Of a stretch of 34,339 nucleotides of DNA, positions 1 to 7,607 are shown piece after piece. The position numbers and the translations under genes are program-made. This DNA comes from an uncultured Collinsella sp. (GTDB lineage Bacteria > Actinomycetota > Coriobacteriia > Coriobacteriales > Coriobacteriaceae): NCBI GenBank assembly GCA_902470345.1, contig CABRGB010000016.1, forward strand, positions 1 through 34,339. Direction: 5' to 3'. Under the pieces are notes generated by a model, which saw only the letters and a list, made by a program, of their open reading frames with translations, was not told where the DNA came from and made no database searches. Each line of letters opens with the position of its first letter. Within the stretch, counting starts at the first letter, position 1.

Positions 1-112
1 TATCTTAACGCACTTTGACTGCTACAATGCATGATTTAAGAAGAGCACACGAGGGCTTGACGCAGGCTTTGCGTTTGCCCAGCAAACACTTTAGCGGGGA
101 GACGTGGAGCGT

Positions 113-457
113 ATGGAGTACAAGACGACGGCAAAGTTGGTCATTCAAGCGTGCGACAAAGATCTACCGGGCGTGTTTGGTCACGGCTGCGTCTTGCTGC
201 TGCAGGGTATTGCCCGCGAGCACTCGCTGAACCGAGCCGCCAAGAGCATGGGCATGGCGTATTCCAAGGCTTGGCGCATTGTGAACGAAGCCGAAGGTCA
301 GCTGGGCTGCAAACTCATCGAGCGCGACGGAGCCCGCGGATCCACCCTCACCCCCGCCGGCGAACGAGCCATCGAAGTCTACGAGGAGCTGCAGGCCGAC
401 ATCAACAACGTCATCGCCACCAAAGCCAACGCCCTCATCGCCAGCATCAAAAAGTAG
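113..457 (+). CDS. ModE/LysR-type winged helix-turn-helix regulator (short, DNA-binding domain only)
   Basis: A protein of about 114 residues made almost entirely of a winged helix-turn-helix of the ModE N-terminal / LysR type. The stretch SLNRAAKSMGMAYSKAWRI is the helix-turn-helix, followed by the wing (LIERDGARGSTLTPAG) and a C-terminal helix that in this family dimerises. There is no molybdate-binding (MOP) domain, so it is a stand-alone DNA-binding protein and its ligand, if any, is unknown. The start is uncertain. An in-frame GTG lies at 104, but GGGGAG at 96-101 is only 2 nt from it, so I prefer the ATG at 113. A TACAAT -10-like hexamer lies at 23-28. Targets cannot be read from the sequence; small ModE-like proteins often sit near molybdoenzyme or metal-transport genes, none of which are in this window. 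Confidence 0.8.
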   Translation: MEYKTTAKLVIQACDKDLPGVFGHGCVLLLQGIAREHSLNRAAKSMGMAYSKAWRIVNEAEGQLGCKLIERDGARGSTLTPAGERAIEVYEELQADINNVIATKANALIASIKK

Positions 458-497
458 ACAATTTAGGACGGGGCTTTATAGCTACACAACCCCCTCT

Positions 498-572
498 CAT
501 AAGTTGCGGTGAAATAGGGACTGTTTATGCGGTTAAAGCCGTAAATCAATCCATATTTCACCGCAACTTATG
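498..572. repeat. Perfect 19-bp inverted repeat around a 37-bp spacer
   Basis: CATAAGTTGCGGTGAAATA at 498-516 is exactly repeated in reverse complement at 554-572. The 37-bp spacer contains a small CGG/CCG palindrome. The element sits between the convergent ends of the ModE-like gene and the PLP-fold gene. No U-run follows either arm, so it is not a canonical terminator. It could be a small non-coding interspersed repeat, a pair of protein-binding sites or a structured 3' end. Confidence 0.8.
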
Positions 573-590
573 GATTCGAGGATGATTTAG

Positions 591-1583
591 CTAGTTGCGG
601 AGGGCGTTGTCTAGGGAGGACGCTACGACCAGGGGGTCGTCGGTACCGGCGAAGAGGCGGATGGTGCTCCCCTGCTTGCCGCGTGGAGCCGAAAGGCGCG
701 TTGTTGCGCCGCCGGCGGGCGATGTGCGGAATTCGTCTGGCAGTATGCTGAAGAATTCGCACGCGGTGCAGTCAATCAGGTCAAACTCAACTGCCGGGCC
801 AAAGCCGTGCTCGAGGATTCCCGTTGCAGCCGCATGGTCGGGATGCGAACTCAACCCGGGATAGCGAACGTTGCGCACCATCTCGTTGGCGGCCAGATAC
901 TCGGCCAGCGCACGGGCGCGGTCGAAATGCGCCTGCATGCGAGCGTCGAGCGTGTTGAGCCCGTGCTCTAGAACCTCGGCCTCATCGGAGGACAAGTCGA
1001 GCGCGGCCAATCCGCACCCCTCAAGCAGCGCATGCGCGCACTCGGCAGCGGCATCCACACGATGGCGCTTGAGCTGCGAGCGCGCCACCGAAGCGGCAAC
1101 GAGCTTGCGCGGTGCCTTACCAGCACACACGCGGTCGAGTGCCTCGAGCGACAGCACGGCACCCAAGCGCAACGGATCGCACCCAAAGACACCAGCCACG
1201 GTATTATCCACCACGAGCAGCGCATGCGTCTCGCGAGCCGTGCGGCCCAAAGCGCGAAGGTCGGGCACACGCAGGCCAAACCCACCGATTGAGTTCACAA
1301 ACCACCACAGGTGCGGCCCCTCGGCATCAAACGAAGCATCGAAGCCCTCGGACGCGGCAGCAAACGCATCGGCGGACGGTGAGCCCACCAGCACAACATC
1401 GCAGCCATCAAAGCCGCGCGCAAACGCTTCAGCAAAATCATCCGCAAAGACCACCAGGCGGTCACCGGGACGCACGATACCCAGCAGCGACAGCGCCGCC
1501 GGCACATGCGAAGCCGCAACAAGACGCGCCTCACGCGCGCCGGCTTTCAAAGCCCAGGCATCTTCTAGCTGCTGCACGCCCAT
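591..1583 (-). CDS. Cys/Met-metabolism PLP-fold protein (trans-sulfuration family), catalytic lysine apparently lost
   Basis: About 330 residues related to cystathionine gamma-synthase/O-acetylhomoserine sulfhydrylase enzymes. Family features seen are the VVDNT segment (residues 124-128), DPLRLGA, the C-terminal YPGLSSHPDH segment and the closing STIRLFAGTDDP, which matches the usual IRLSVGIEDP. An ungapped alignment by eye from DNT to the expected SATK motif puts Arg151 where the PLP-binding lysine normally lies, and GK replaces the usual GH. It is also shorter than the usual 380-400 residues. It may therefore be a non-catalytic or altered relative. I chose ATG 1583 because AAGGGA lies 9 nt upstream. 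The longer reading from 1643 runs through the terminator hairpin of sacA and has no family similarity. Confidence 0.75.
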   Translation of the reverse strand: MGVQQLEDAWALKAGAREARLVAASHVPAALSLLGIVRPGDRLVVFADDFAEAFARGFDGCDVVLVGSPSADAFAAASEGFDASFDAEGPHLWWFVNSIGGFGLRVPDLRALGRTARETHALLVVDNTVAGVFGCDPLRLGAVLSLEALDRVCAGKAPRKLVAASVARSQLKRHRVDAAAECAHALLEGCGLAALDLSSDEAEVLEHGLNTLDARMQAHFDRARALAEYLAANEMVRNVRYPGLSSHPDHAAATGILEHGFGPAVEFDLIDCTACEFFSILPDEFRTSPAGGATTRLSAPRGKQGSTIRLFAGTDDPLVVASSLDNALRN

Positions 1584-1600
1584 ACGGTACCGTCCCTTCA

Positions 1601-1640
1601 AAACAAAAACCCACGATGCGGGTGTTTCCCGCATCGTGGG
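1601..1640 (-). terminator. Rho-independent terminator of sacA
   Basis: A perfect 13-bp stem (1610-1622 with 1628-1640) closes a 5-nt loop and is followed on the minus strand by TTTTTGTTT. It begins 39 nt after the sacA stop codon. Its presence also argues that the downstream PLP-fold gene starts at 1583 and needs its own promoter or read-through. Confidence 0.9.
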
Positions 1641-1678
1641 CAACGGCTGCAGTATAGCGCCGATATGCGACGAATCGA

Positions 1679-3211
1679 CTAGATGTTGAGCGTGTGATAG
1701 ATCACGCTCGCACCCGGAGCGTCAACGGACAAGCCATAAGTCTCGGGATAGATGCGCGTCGAAAACACGAGCGCACCATCGTTCACAAACACCTCGACCG
1801 ACGAGACATCGCCAACAATGCGCACGTTGCGCACCTCGTCGACGGGCTCCCAGCGCACGGTACGACCGCAACCGGCAGAAGCGCGACCCTCATCGGTAAA
1901 TCGCATCTCAAAGCGCGAAGGCAGTTCGCCCTCGGCGGGCATAAACGCCAGCTTCAGCTCGACATCAACGGTCGCGGCAAACGCGCCGTCGACACCGTCA
2001 ACAACAACGTCAAAGCAGGTATCGCCGGCAACCTCCAACGAGCCCTCCCCCACACGCACCGAGGCATAATGTCGCTCGATCTCGCGCGCCGGCTGCTGAA
2101 GCACCACGCCGCCAGCACCGGCTGTAAGCTCGCGCGGCACCGTCATGCAGTGCTGCCAGCCGCACGCCACGGTGGGTGCGTTGCCATAGGTCGGCTCGTC
2201 GGGCATGCCCATCCAGCCGATCAAAATGTGGCGACCATCCTCAGACGTAAACTCCTGCGGAGCATAGAAGTCAAAACCGGCGTCCCACAGGCGGAACTCG
2301 CCCAGCTCATAGGCACCGTCACCACCGGTAATGTCGCCCGATACAGGCATGTAGCCAGCGGCATACACATTGCCGCGGTCCCAACGACCGCCCTCAAGAC
2401 CTTGGGGCGAGAAGGACAGCCACTTCGCCGGTACGCCGCCATCCGCCTCAAGCTCAAGGTATCCCGGACACTCCCACATAAACCCAAAGCGCTCGGGCGT
2501 ACACACGCGGGTCTCGAGCCCCCAACTAAGCATGTCAGCCGAGCCGTACACCAAGATCTCGCCCACATCGCGACCGGCACCCTCGCCGTGCATCGCACAA
2601 AAACGGCTCTCGATATGCGGCCCGTCAACGCGACGACGCGCGCCCAGCACCATGTGATAGCGACCTGCCTCATCGCGCCACACCTTGGGGTCACGCACGT
2701 GGCACGTCAGGTCCTCGGGATAGTCCTCCGAAGCCAGCACGACGCGCTTTTGGCTAAACGTCTGTCCATCGGCGCTCTCGACATACACGGTATCGGCGCG
2801 ACGGCCGGTGTTGACGTAGTCGTACGTGCCGTCTGCATCGGAAAGCTTAACGTTGCCCGTGTACAACACGCGAATGCGACCGTCCTCGGCAAGCGCGGAG
2901 CCCGAATACACGCCATGGCAATCGAACGGCTCGTCGGGCAGCAGCGGGACGCCAATATATTCCCATTTCATAAGGTCGCGGCTGGTGGCATGGCCCCACA
3001 TCTTGACGCCGCCGTTTACATCAAACGGGGCATACTGAAAGTACGCGTGAAACACGCCATCGGCCTGGCAAAGCCCGTTGGGGTCGTTGAGCCAGCCCGT
3101 GGGCGGCATAATATGAAAATGCTGAGCATAGGGCCCGTGACCGCGCTCGGCGGCCGCTGCATCCATGTTGGCAACGAGCTTGGCAAGATCGCGCTGAAGT
3201 GCGTTAGACAT
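1679..3211 (-). CDS. sacA: Sucrose-6-phosphate hydrolase / beta-fructofuranosidase (GH32)
   Basis: A 510-residue glycoside hydrolase family 32 enzyme, expected to split the sucrose-6-phosphate delivered by the adjacent PTS into glucose-6-phosphate and fructose. The three GH32 acidic motifs are visible: WLNDPNG with the nucleophile Asp43, the RDP motif at 173-175, and ECPG with acid/base Glu247. There is no signal peptide, fitting a cytoplasmic enzyme. The C-terminal beta-sandwich typical of GH32 is present (ending SVIYHTLNI). ATG 3211 is preferred over an in-frame TTG at 3223; no strong Shine-Dalgarno is seen for either. It lies downstream of the EIIBC gene on the same strand but after that gene's terminator, so expression is by partial read-through or its own promoter. 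Confidence 0.95.
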   Translation of the reverse strand: MSNALQRDLAKLVANMDAAAAERGHGPYAQHFHIMPPTGWLNDPNGLCQADGVFHAYFQYAPFDVNGGVKMWGHATSRDLMKWEYIGVPLLPDEPFDCHGVYSGSALAEDGRIRVLYTGNVKLSDADGTYDYVNTGRRADTVYVESADGQTFSQKRVVLASEDYPEDLTCHVRDPKVWRDEAGRYHMVLGARRRVDGPHIESRFCAMHGEGAGRDVGEILVYGSADMLSWGLETRVCTPERFGFMWECPGYLELEADGGVPAKWLSFSPQGLEGGRWDRGNVYAAGYMPVSGDITGGDGAYELGEFRLWDAGFDFYAPQEFTSEDGRHILIGWMGMPDEPTYGNAPTVACGWQHCMTVPRELTAGAGGVVLQQPAREIERHYASVRVGEGSLEVAGDTCFDVVVDGVDGAFAATVDVELKLAFMPAEGELPSRFEMRFTDEGRASAGCGRTVRWEPVDEVRNVRIVGDVSSVEVFVNDGALVFSTRIYPETYGLSVDAPGASVIYHTLNI

Positions 3212-3260
3212 GTCGGTATCCAATCGAATTAAATCAACGAACGCTCAAATCAAGGGTTCC

Positions 3261-3300
3261 AGATAAAGAAAACGCCCACAGGATGGAGCCTGCGGGCGTT
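3261..3300 (-). terminator. Rho-independent terminator after the sucrose EIIBC gene
   Basis: A 12-bp stem (AACGCCCACAGG 3271-3282 with 3289-3300, one G-U pair in the minus-strand RNA) with a 6-nt loop, followed on the minus strand by TTCTTTATCT. It starts 15 nt after the stop of the EIIBC gene. Confidence 0.85.
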
Positions 3301-3315
3301 ATGTTTACGCGAATC

Positions 3316-4716
3316 CTACGCCTGCTCGGAAGCCTTGGGCTCGTCCCTGTACAGGACAAACGAGACGGCAAAGGAAACCAGCGCGGCGACCGCAAACATG
3401 ATCGCGTACTGCACGGGCTGGGCCAGGCACAGCAGAATACCGAAGATACCGGTAACGCCCGTGCCGGAGGCAGCCAGCGAAGTGAGCGCGCAGACCAGGG
3501 CACCGCAACCGCCGCCGATGCAGCCGGCGATGAAGGGCTTAAAGAAACGCAGGTTCACACCAAAGATGGCGGGCTCGGTAATGCCCATGAAGGCGGACAG
3601 GGCCGAAGGAAGCGCCAGGCCCTTGATCTTGGCATCGCGGGTCTTAAAGGCAACGGCGAGTGCGGCGCCACCCTGGGCGATGTTGGCGGCGCTGGCGATA
3701 GGCAGCCAATAGGTCACGCCGTACTGAGCAAGCTGGCCCAAGTCGATGGCGGTGTACATCTGGTGGATACCCGTAACGACCGTGGGGGCATAGAACAGGC
3801 CGACGATAAAGGAACCGATGCCGAAGGGCAGGGTCAGCAGGGCCTGGATCAGACCGAGGATGGCGTTCTCGGCCCAGACAAAGATGGGGCCGACGGCAAC
3901 GAGGGTCACGAGCACGGTCACGAACACGGAGACGAGCGGAGTAACAAAGAGGTCGAACATCTCGGGAACGATCTTGTGGAGGCGCTTCTCCAAGAAGGCG
4001 AGGATGGCGCAGGCGATGACGATCGGGATCACATGGCCCTGATAGCCAACCCACTCAAAGCTGTACACGCCGGGGATGACGGTGACCATGGTCTGCACGC
4101 CCTCGGAGGCAACCGTGTAGGCGCTCTGCAGCGAGGAGTTGATGAACGCACCACCGACGACGGCACCCAGATACGGGTTGGCTCCAAAGGCCTTAGCGGC
4201 GGAGTAACCGATCAGGATCTGCAGGATGCCAAAGGACGTTCCCGAGACCAGGTCGGCAATCTTATAAATAAAGTTATTGGTGTCGAGCGCGATAAAGCCG
4301 TTGGAGGCCATAAAGTTGAGGGCGCTCATGATGCCCAGCAGCAGGCCCGAAGCCACGATGGCGGGGATGATGGGGACAAAAACGTCGCCGAGCAGCTTAA
4401 TGGCACGCATAAAGATGTTCTGCTGCTGCGCGGCGGCCTCCTTGACCTCGGCCTTGGTGGCAGCTTCGACGCCGCTGAGCGCAATGAACTCGTCGTAGAC
4501 CTTGTTGACGGTGCCGGTGCCAAAAATAATCTGGAGCTGGCCCTGGGCCTCAAAGACGCCCTTAGCGCCGTCGATATTCTCGAGGGCCTCCTTGTCGACC
4601 TTCGCGTTATCGGCAATCACCAGGCGCAGGCGCGTGGCGCAGTGTGCGGCCGAAACAACGTTGTCGGCGCCACCGATGTTGTCGAGCACCTCTTGGGCTG
4701 ATTTGCGGTAGTCCAT
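3316..4716 (-). CDS. scrA: PTS sucrose-type EIIBC component
   Basis: A 466-residue PTS permease of the glucose/sucrose superfamily. The N-terminal EIIB domain (about 1-90) carries the phosphorylation-site cysteine in CATRLRLV (Cys26). A linker leads into a membrane EIIC domain (about 105-455) with around ten hydrophobic segments and the signature GITEPAIFGVN. There is no EIIA domain, as is usual for sucrose EIIBC proteins, so phosphate must come from a separate glucose-type EIIA. It would import sucrose as sucrose-6-phosphate. Linkage to a GH32 hydrolase and a LacI regulator supports sucrose, though a related beta-fructoside is possible. The start is well supported: AGGAGGAAAGGG lies just upstream of ATG 4716. 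Two operator copies lie in the promoter region. Confidence 0.92.
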   Translation of the reverse strand: MDYRKSAQEVLDNIGGADNVVSAAHCATRLRLVIADNAKVDKEALENIDGAKGVFEAQGQLQIIFGTGTVNKVYDEFIALSGVEAATKAEVKEAAAQQQNIFMRAIKLLGDVFVPIIPAIVASGLLLGIMSALNFMASNGFIALDTNNFIYKIADLVSGTSFGILQILIGYSAAKAFGANPYLGAVVGGAFINSSLQSAYTVASEGVQTMVTVIPGVYSFEWVGYQGHVIPIVIACAILAFLEKRLHKIVPEMFDLFVTPLVSVFVTVLVTLVAVGPIFVWAENAILGLIQALLTLPFGIGSFIVGLFYAPTVVTGIHQMYTAIDLGQLAQYGVTYWLPIASAANIAQGGAALAVAFKTRDAKIKGLALPSALSAFMGITEPAIFGVNLRFFKPFIAGCIGGGCGALVCALTSLAASGTGVTGIFGILLCLAQPVQYAIMFAVAALVSFAVSFVLYRDEPKASEQA

Positions 4717-4771
4717 GACTTCCCTTTCCTCCTACGGGCGCATTCGCACCCGGCCATCTTTGACACTTACA

Positions 4772-4787
4772 CTGTAATCGTTTTCAG
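4772..4787. promoter_or_regulatory. LacI/cre-type operator 1 upstream of scrA
   Basis: CTGTAATCGTTTTCAG contains TGTAATCGTTTTCA, which fits the LacI-family/cre pattern TGWNANCGNTNWCA. It is repeated 26 bp away, so the two sites are a little over two helical turns apart. The likely binder is the LacI protein encoded just upstream; a global CcpA-like regulator is the alternative. Confidence 0.75.
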
Positions 4788-4797
4788 TTTCATATGC

Positions 4798-4813
4798 CTG
4801 TAATCGTTTTCAC
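4798..4813. promoter_or_regulatory. LacI/cre-type operator 2 upstream of scrA
   Basis: CTGTAATCGTTTTCAC shares 15 of 16 bases with operator 1, in the same orientation. On the minus strand the pair lies between the regulator's stop codon (4874) and the scrA start (4716), the expected place for repression of scrA transcription. Confidence 0.75.
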
Positions 4814-4873
4814 AGTAGGGTGAACGGTAGGAAAAAGCCGGTGAATGGTAGTTTTACGGCAAAAACAGGGGCC

Positions 4874-5881
4874 TCAAAGGCAGGCAGACATGCCATAAGC
4901 CGAGACATTCATAAGTTGATGGCCGAGTTTGAGCGTCTTGAGACCGCTCTCCCCCTCCACGCCATCGAGCGTGTTGAGCAACATATTGGTCGCCTCGACG
5001 CCACTGGTCAGGTAGCCATAATGCACGGTGGGAATGCCGCCCGTCAGCGCGCGCAAAAACGCGTTGTCGCCAAAACCGCTCACGCGGTGTATACCCTCGC
5101 CCATGCCGCGAACCTCATCGATGGCACGCAGCGCGCCCGCCGCCATGGTATCGGTCGCGCAGGCGATAAACGAAACATCGGGAGCGACGGAAAGCAGCTC
5201 ACGCGCCGCGCTATAGCCCGAGTCGAGCGTAAACGAGCCCAGGCGAATCAAGGCGGCATCGAGCGGGTTGCCCGCGGCGCGCAATCCGGCCTCAAAACCG
5301 CGACGGCGGTCATAACCAGCCGCGCGGTCCTCTTCAGTAACTCCAATGTAGGCGATCTTGCCATCTACCCGACCAGCGAGCGCCTGGCCCAGCTCAAAGG
5401 CAGCCTCGTAATCGTCGTGATAGACGCACGCCGCGCCCTCGACGTTTTGGCCGATCAGCACAATGGGCACACGGCAAGACGCAATGGCCGCGCGATGTTC
5501 GTCGGTGATCATGGTCGCCACGAGCACGATGCCATCGACCGGGTGGTTCTGGAACAGGTCGAGATACTCGAGCTCACGCTTGGCCACGTTGTCAGTATTC
5601 GCGAGCAGCATCTGGTAGCCTCGGCGACCGAGCACCTGGCCAATGCCGGCGGTAATGCGGCTTACGGATTCCGAGTTGATTTTAGGCACGATGACGCCGA
5701 TGAGCTTGGTGGAGCCGGTGCGCAGCGCGCGAGCCTGGCTGGACCGCACGTATCCGGTCAGCTCAATCGCTTGCTTAATGCGCTCGGCCTTATCCGCCGA
5801 GATATATCCACCGTTGAGGTAGCGCGAGACGGCGGCGGTCGAAACGCCTGCCAGCTCGGCCACATCTTTCATCTTTACCAC
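4874..5881 (-). CDS. scrR: LacI-family transcriptional regulator of sucrose use
   Basis: About 335 residues. The N-terminal LacI helix-turn-helix (MKDVAELAGVSTAAVSRYLN, residues 4-23) is followed by the hinge and a periplasmic-binding-protein-like sugar-binding domain with GVIVPKI, DGIVLVA and FGDNAFLRALTGGIPTVHY. It should repress the neighbouring scrA (and perhaps sacA) and release on binding a sugar or sugar phosphate. Start choice: AGGGG at 5887-5891 is 5 nt before GTG 5881, giving MVKMKDVAEL. The ATG at 5896 would abut the operator at 5897-5910 and has no ribosome site, and ATG 5872 is 14 nt from AGGGG. The symbol is by analogy. Confidence 0.88.
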   Translation of the reverse strand: MVKMKDVAELAGVSTAAVSRYLNGGYISADKAERIKQAIELTGYVRSSQARALRTGSTKLIGVIVPKINSESVSRITAGIGQVLGRRGYQMLLANTDNVAKRELEYLDLFQNHPVDGIVLVATMITDEHRAAIASCRVPIVLIGQNVEGAACVYHDDYEAAFELGQALAGRVDGKIAYIGVTEEDRAAGYDRRRGFEAGLRAAGNPLDAALIRLGSFTLDSGYSAARELLSVAPDVSFIACATDTMAAGALRAIDEVRGMGEGIHRVSGFGDNAFLRALTGGIPTVHYGYLTSGVEATNMLLNTLDGVEGESGLKTLKLGHQLMNVSAYGMSACL

Positions 5882-5896
5882 GAGCACCCCTGTCAT

Positions 5897-5910
5897 TGAA
5901 ATCGCTTACA
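5897..5910. promoter_or_regulatory. Operator upstream of the LacI regulator (autoregulation)
   Basis: TGAAATCGCTTACA (TGTAAGCGATTTCA on the minus strand) fits the same 14-bp LacI/cre pattern as the two scrA operators. It lies 16 nt upstream of the preferred regulator start, where a bound repressor would block its own transcription. Confidence 0.7.
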
Positions 5911-6146
5911 CAATGATACCCAACCCATACCGGCAAATTGAGCAAATGGGACGAGCCACATGGATCATTTCAACAGCCCAGGTCAAGCAAACGTCAGCGA
6001 GCGCGCAGCTGCCGTGGCGAGGTGCCGCGAAAGAGGAGCGACGCGTACTTCATGTACGCGAGCGACGGTTTGAGCGGCAGATCGCCCGGCAGATGCGTGC
6101 GCAGCGTCGAGCGGTCCGGCGTTCGTCAGAACGCCGGAACTAAAAG
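5911..6146. other. Structured intergenic region without a recognisable gene
   Basis: No credible coding sequence. It holds two clean hairpins: CGCGTAC/GTACGCG at 6042-6060, and a 9-bp stem CCGGCGTTC/GAACGCCGG with loop GTCA at 6116-6137. The second lies about 10 nt after the stop of the last gene of the pel-linked operon (minus strand) but has no U-run. The dense, G+C-rich palindromic character suggests a dispersed chromosomal repeat or a structured RNA end. Confidence 0.5.
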
Positions 6147-6812
6147 CTACCCGTGGTATTCGCCGTTGTACTGGATGAGCGTGAGGTCTTCCACGCCGTC
6201 GAGCGCGCGAATGGCGTCGGCATAGGGCATATCTACACCGTCCGAGAAGACCTCGACGGCCATCTCCACCCTGTCGCCGCGCATGGTCTTGGACTTGACG
6301 GTGAACTTGGTGCGCCCAAAGGCGCGCACGATATCATCACCGGTAGTCTGGCCCGTGTAGTGAATGACCATCATGTACACGCGCGCCTTGTCCTGATGGC
6401 TCGCAAAGCCGGCGATCATCGCCACGATGACCACCGCCGTGAGCCCCACGAGCGCATACATGCCGGCGCCCGCCGTAATGCCCGTGGTAATGGCCCAGAA
6501 CAGATACAGCAGGTCGAGCGGGTCCTTGACCGCCGTACGATAACGAACGATGGACAGAGCACCGACCATACCGAGCGAGATGACCACGTTCGTCGAGATC
6601 GCAAGCGTCACCATACACGTAAGCACGCACATGCCCACGAGCGTCACGGCAAAGCTGCGCGAGTACACCACGCCGGTAAAGAAGCGCTTGTACACGCAAT
6701 AGATCAGGATGCCCATGGCGAGCGCCACGAGCAGCGACAGGCCAATCTTGGCAGGGTCGACCTGGCCAAACGCCTCCAAGACGGAGTTCTTAAAAAAGTC
6801 CCTGGTGCTCAT
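6147..6812 (-). CDS. DUF4956 family membrane protein
   Basis: 221 residues. Membrane segments at roughly 22-42, 50-75, 78-92 and 105-135 (ITAGAGMYALVGLTAVVIVAMIA) are followed by a soluble C-terminal alpha/beta domain of about 80 residues. The conserved block VVISLGMVGALSIVRYRTAVKDP is characteristic of DUF4956. No biochemical function is established for the family as far as I know; it is often found next to VTC-domain and CotH-kinase genes, as here. It is the last gene of the operon, 3 nt after the VTC gene, with GAGGGG upstream of its ATG. Inference: a membrane partner of the polyphosphate polymerase, for example a channel or scaffold. Confidence 0.88.
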   Translation of the reverse strand: MSTRDFFKNSVLEAFGQVDPAKIGLSLLVALAMGILIYCVYKRFFTGVVYSRSFAVTLVGMCVLTCMVTLAISTNVVISLGMVGALSIVRYRTAVKDPLDLLYLFWAITTGITAGAGMYALVGLTAVVIVAMIAGFASHQDKARVYMMVIHYTGQTTGDDIVRAFGRTKFTVKSKTMRGDRVEMAVEVFSDGVDMPYADAIRALDGVEDLTLIQYNGEYHG

Positions 6813-6815
6813 GGT

Positions 6816-7607
6816 CTAAATATCCCCTCGGTTCTCATAATCCGATTCCCAGTAGTTAAAGCCGCGCAAGTAGGCGGTCTTTTCGTAGCACAGGCAGTAC
6901 TTGGAGACAGCCGTGAGCTCCGCCGCGCCCGGCGGTACCATATCGCGCACCGGCTGCGGGCAAAACTCGGTAAACTTAACCTCCATCACCAGCTTGCCGG
7001 GCTCCAGCACGGGCAGCGCGGGCAGGGTCGCGTCAAAGATATCGAAACTTCCCACAGCCGCGCGCACGTTCATGTCAAACGTGATGCGCACGGTGCCTTC
7101 GTCCATCACCCATGGCTCGCGCTCGTAGTCCACGATGGTACGCGGGCGCATCATATTGCAGATGCACTCGATGTAGAACTCGCGACAGAGCGGATAGGGA
7201 CTCCTCAGCAAAAAGTCGTAATCGCCGGCCAGGATCTGCTCAAACTCACCGCGCGTGAGCGGCGCGTCCTCCTTATAGATCCAGCTGCCGTACTTCTTTT
7301 TGCGCTCGAGCTTAATCACCTTGTCGCTGCCGTTATAGATGCGCACGCGATACTTTTTGCGCATAAGAATGCCAGCGTCTTTTTCCTCGTAGGCCGAGTT
7401 GCAGTAGTCGTCAAAGTACAGGCTGCGAATGGTGTAACCGCCCGCCCGCGCATGCTTGTCCAGCTTAAAGACCGGCGCCATGCGGCAGGCCAGCGCAGCG
7501 TGCTCGCCCTCGTTGATGAGGTACTTGAGCTCGTGGCGGTAACGCTCCTGCGTGGTACGCGCGGGAGGTGCCGCCAGGCGCTCGAGCAGCGCGCTAGCCC
7601 TCCTCAT
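6816..7607 (-). CDS. VTC-domain polyphosphate polymerase family protein
   Basis: 263 residues forming a single VTC (CYTH-like tunnel) domain. Yeast Vtc4 uses such a domain to polymerise phosphate from ATP. Charged residues expected to line the tunnel are visible: Lys28 in HELKYLI, Arg61 in IRSLYFDD, Arg87/Arg89 in RVRIYN, Lys99/Glu101/Lys103 in KLERKK, Glu209/Lys211 in MEVKFTE, and Lys236 in SKYCL. There are no membrane segments or SPX domain, so it probably works at the cytoplasmic face with the following DUF4956 protein. Its ATG overlaps the end of the CotH gene by 14 nt and has GGAGGA 5 nt upstream. Polyphosphate synthesis is inferred from family; the true product is untested. Confidence 0.9.
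   Translation of the reverse strand: MRRASALLERLAAPPARTTQERYRHELKYLINEGEHAALACRMAPVFKLDKHARAGGYTIRSLYFDDYCNSAYEEKDAGILMRKKYRVRIYNGSDKVIKLERKKKYGSWIYKEDAPLTRGEFEQILAGDYDFLLRSPYPLCREFYIECICNMMRPRTIVDYEREPWVMDEGTVRITFDMNVRAAVGSFDIFDATLPALPVLEPGKLVMEVKFTEFCPQPVRDMVPPGAAELTAVSKYCLCYEKTAYLRGFNYWESDYENRGDI

Noticed and set aside
1694..3232. 512-codon open frame opposite sacA
   Set aside because: The minus-strand frame is an unmistakable GH32 enzyme; the plus frame is an antisense shadow favoured by high G+C and has no recognisable domain.
3283..4701. 472-codon plus-strand frame opposite the sucrose EIIBC gene
   Set aside because: It begins inside a terminator hairpin, is low in complexity (Gly/Asp/His-rich), and mirrors a clear PTS permease.
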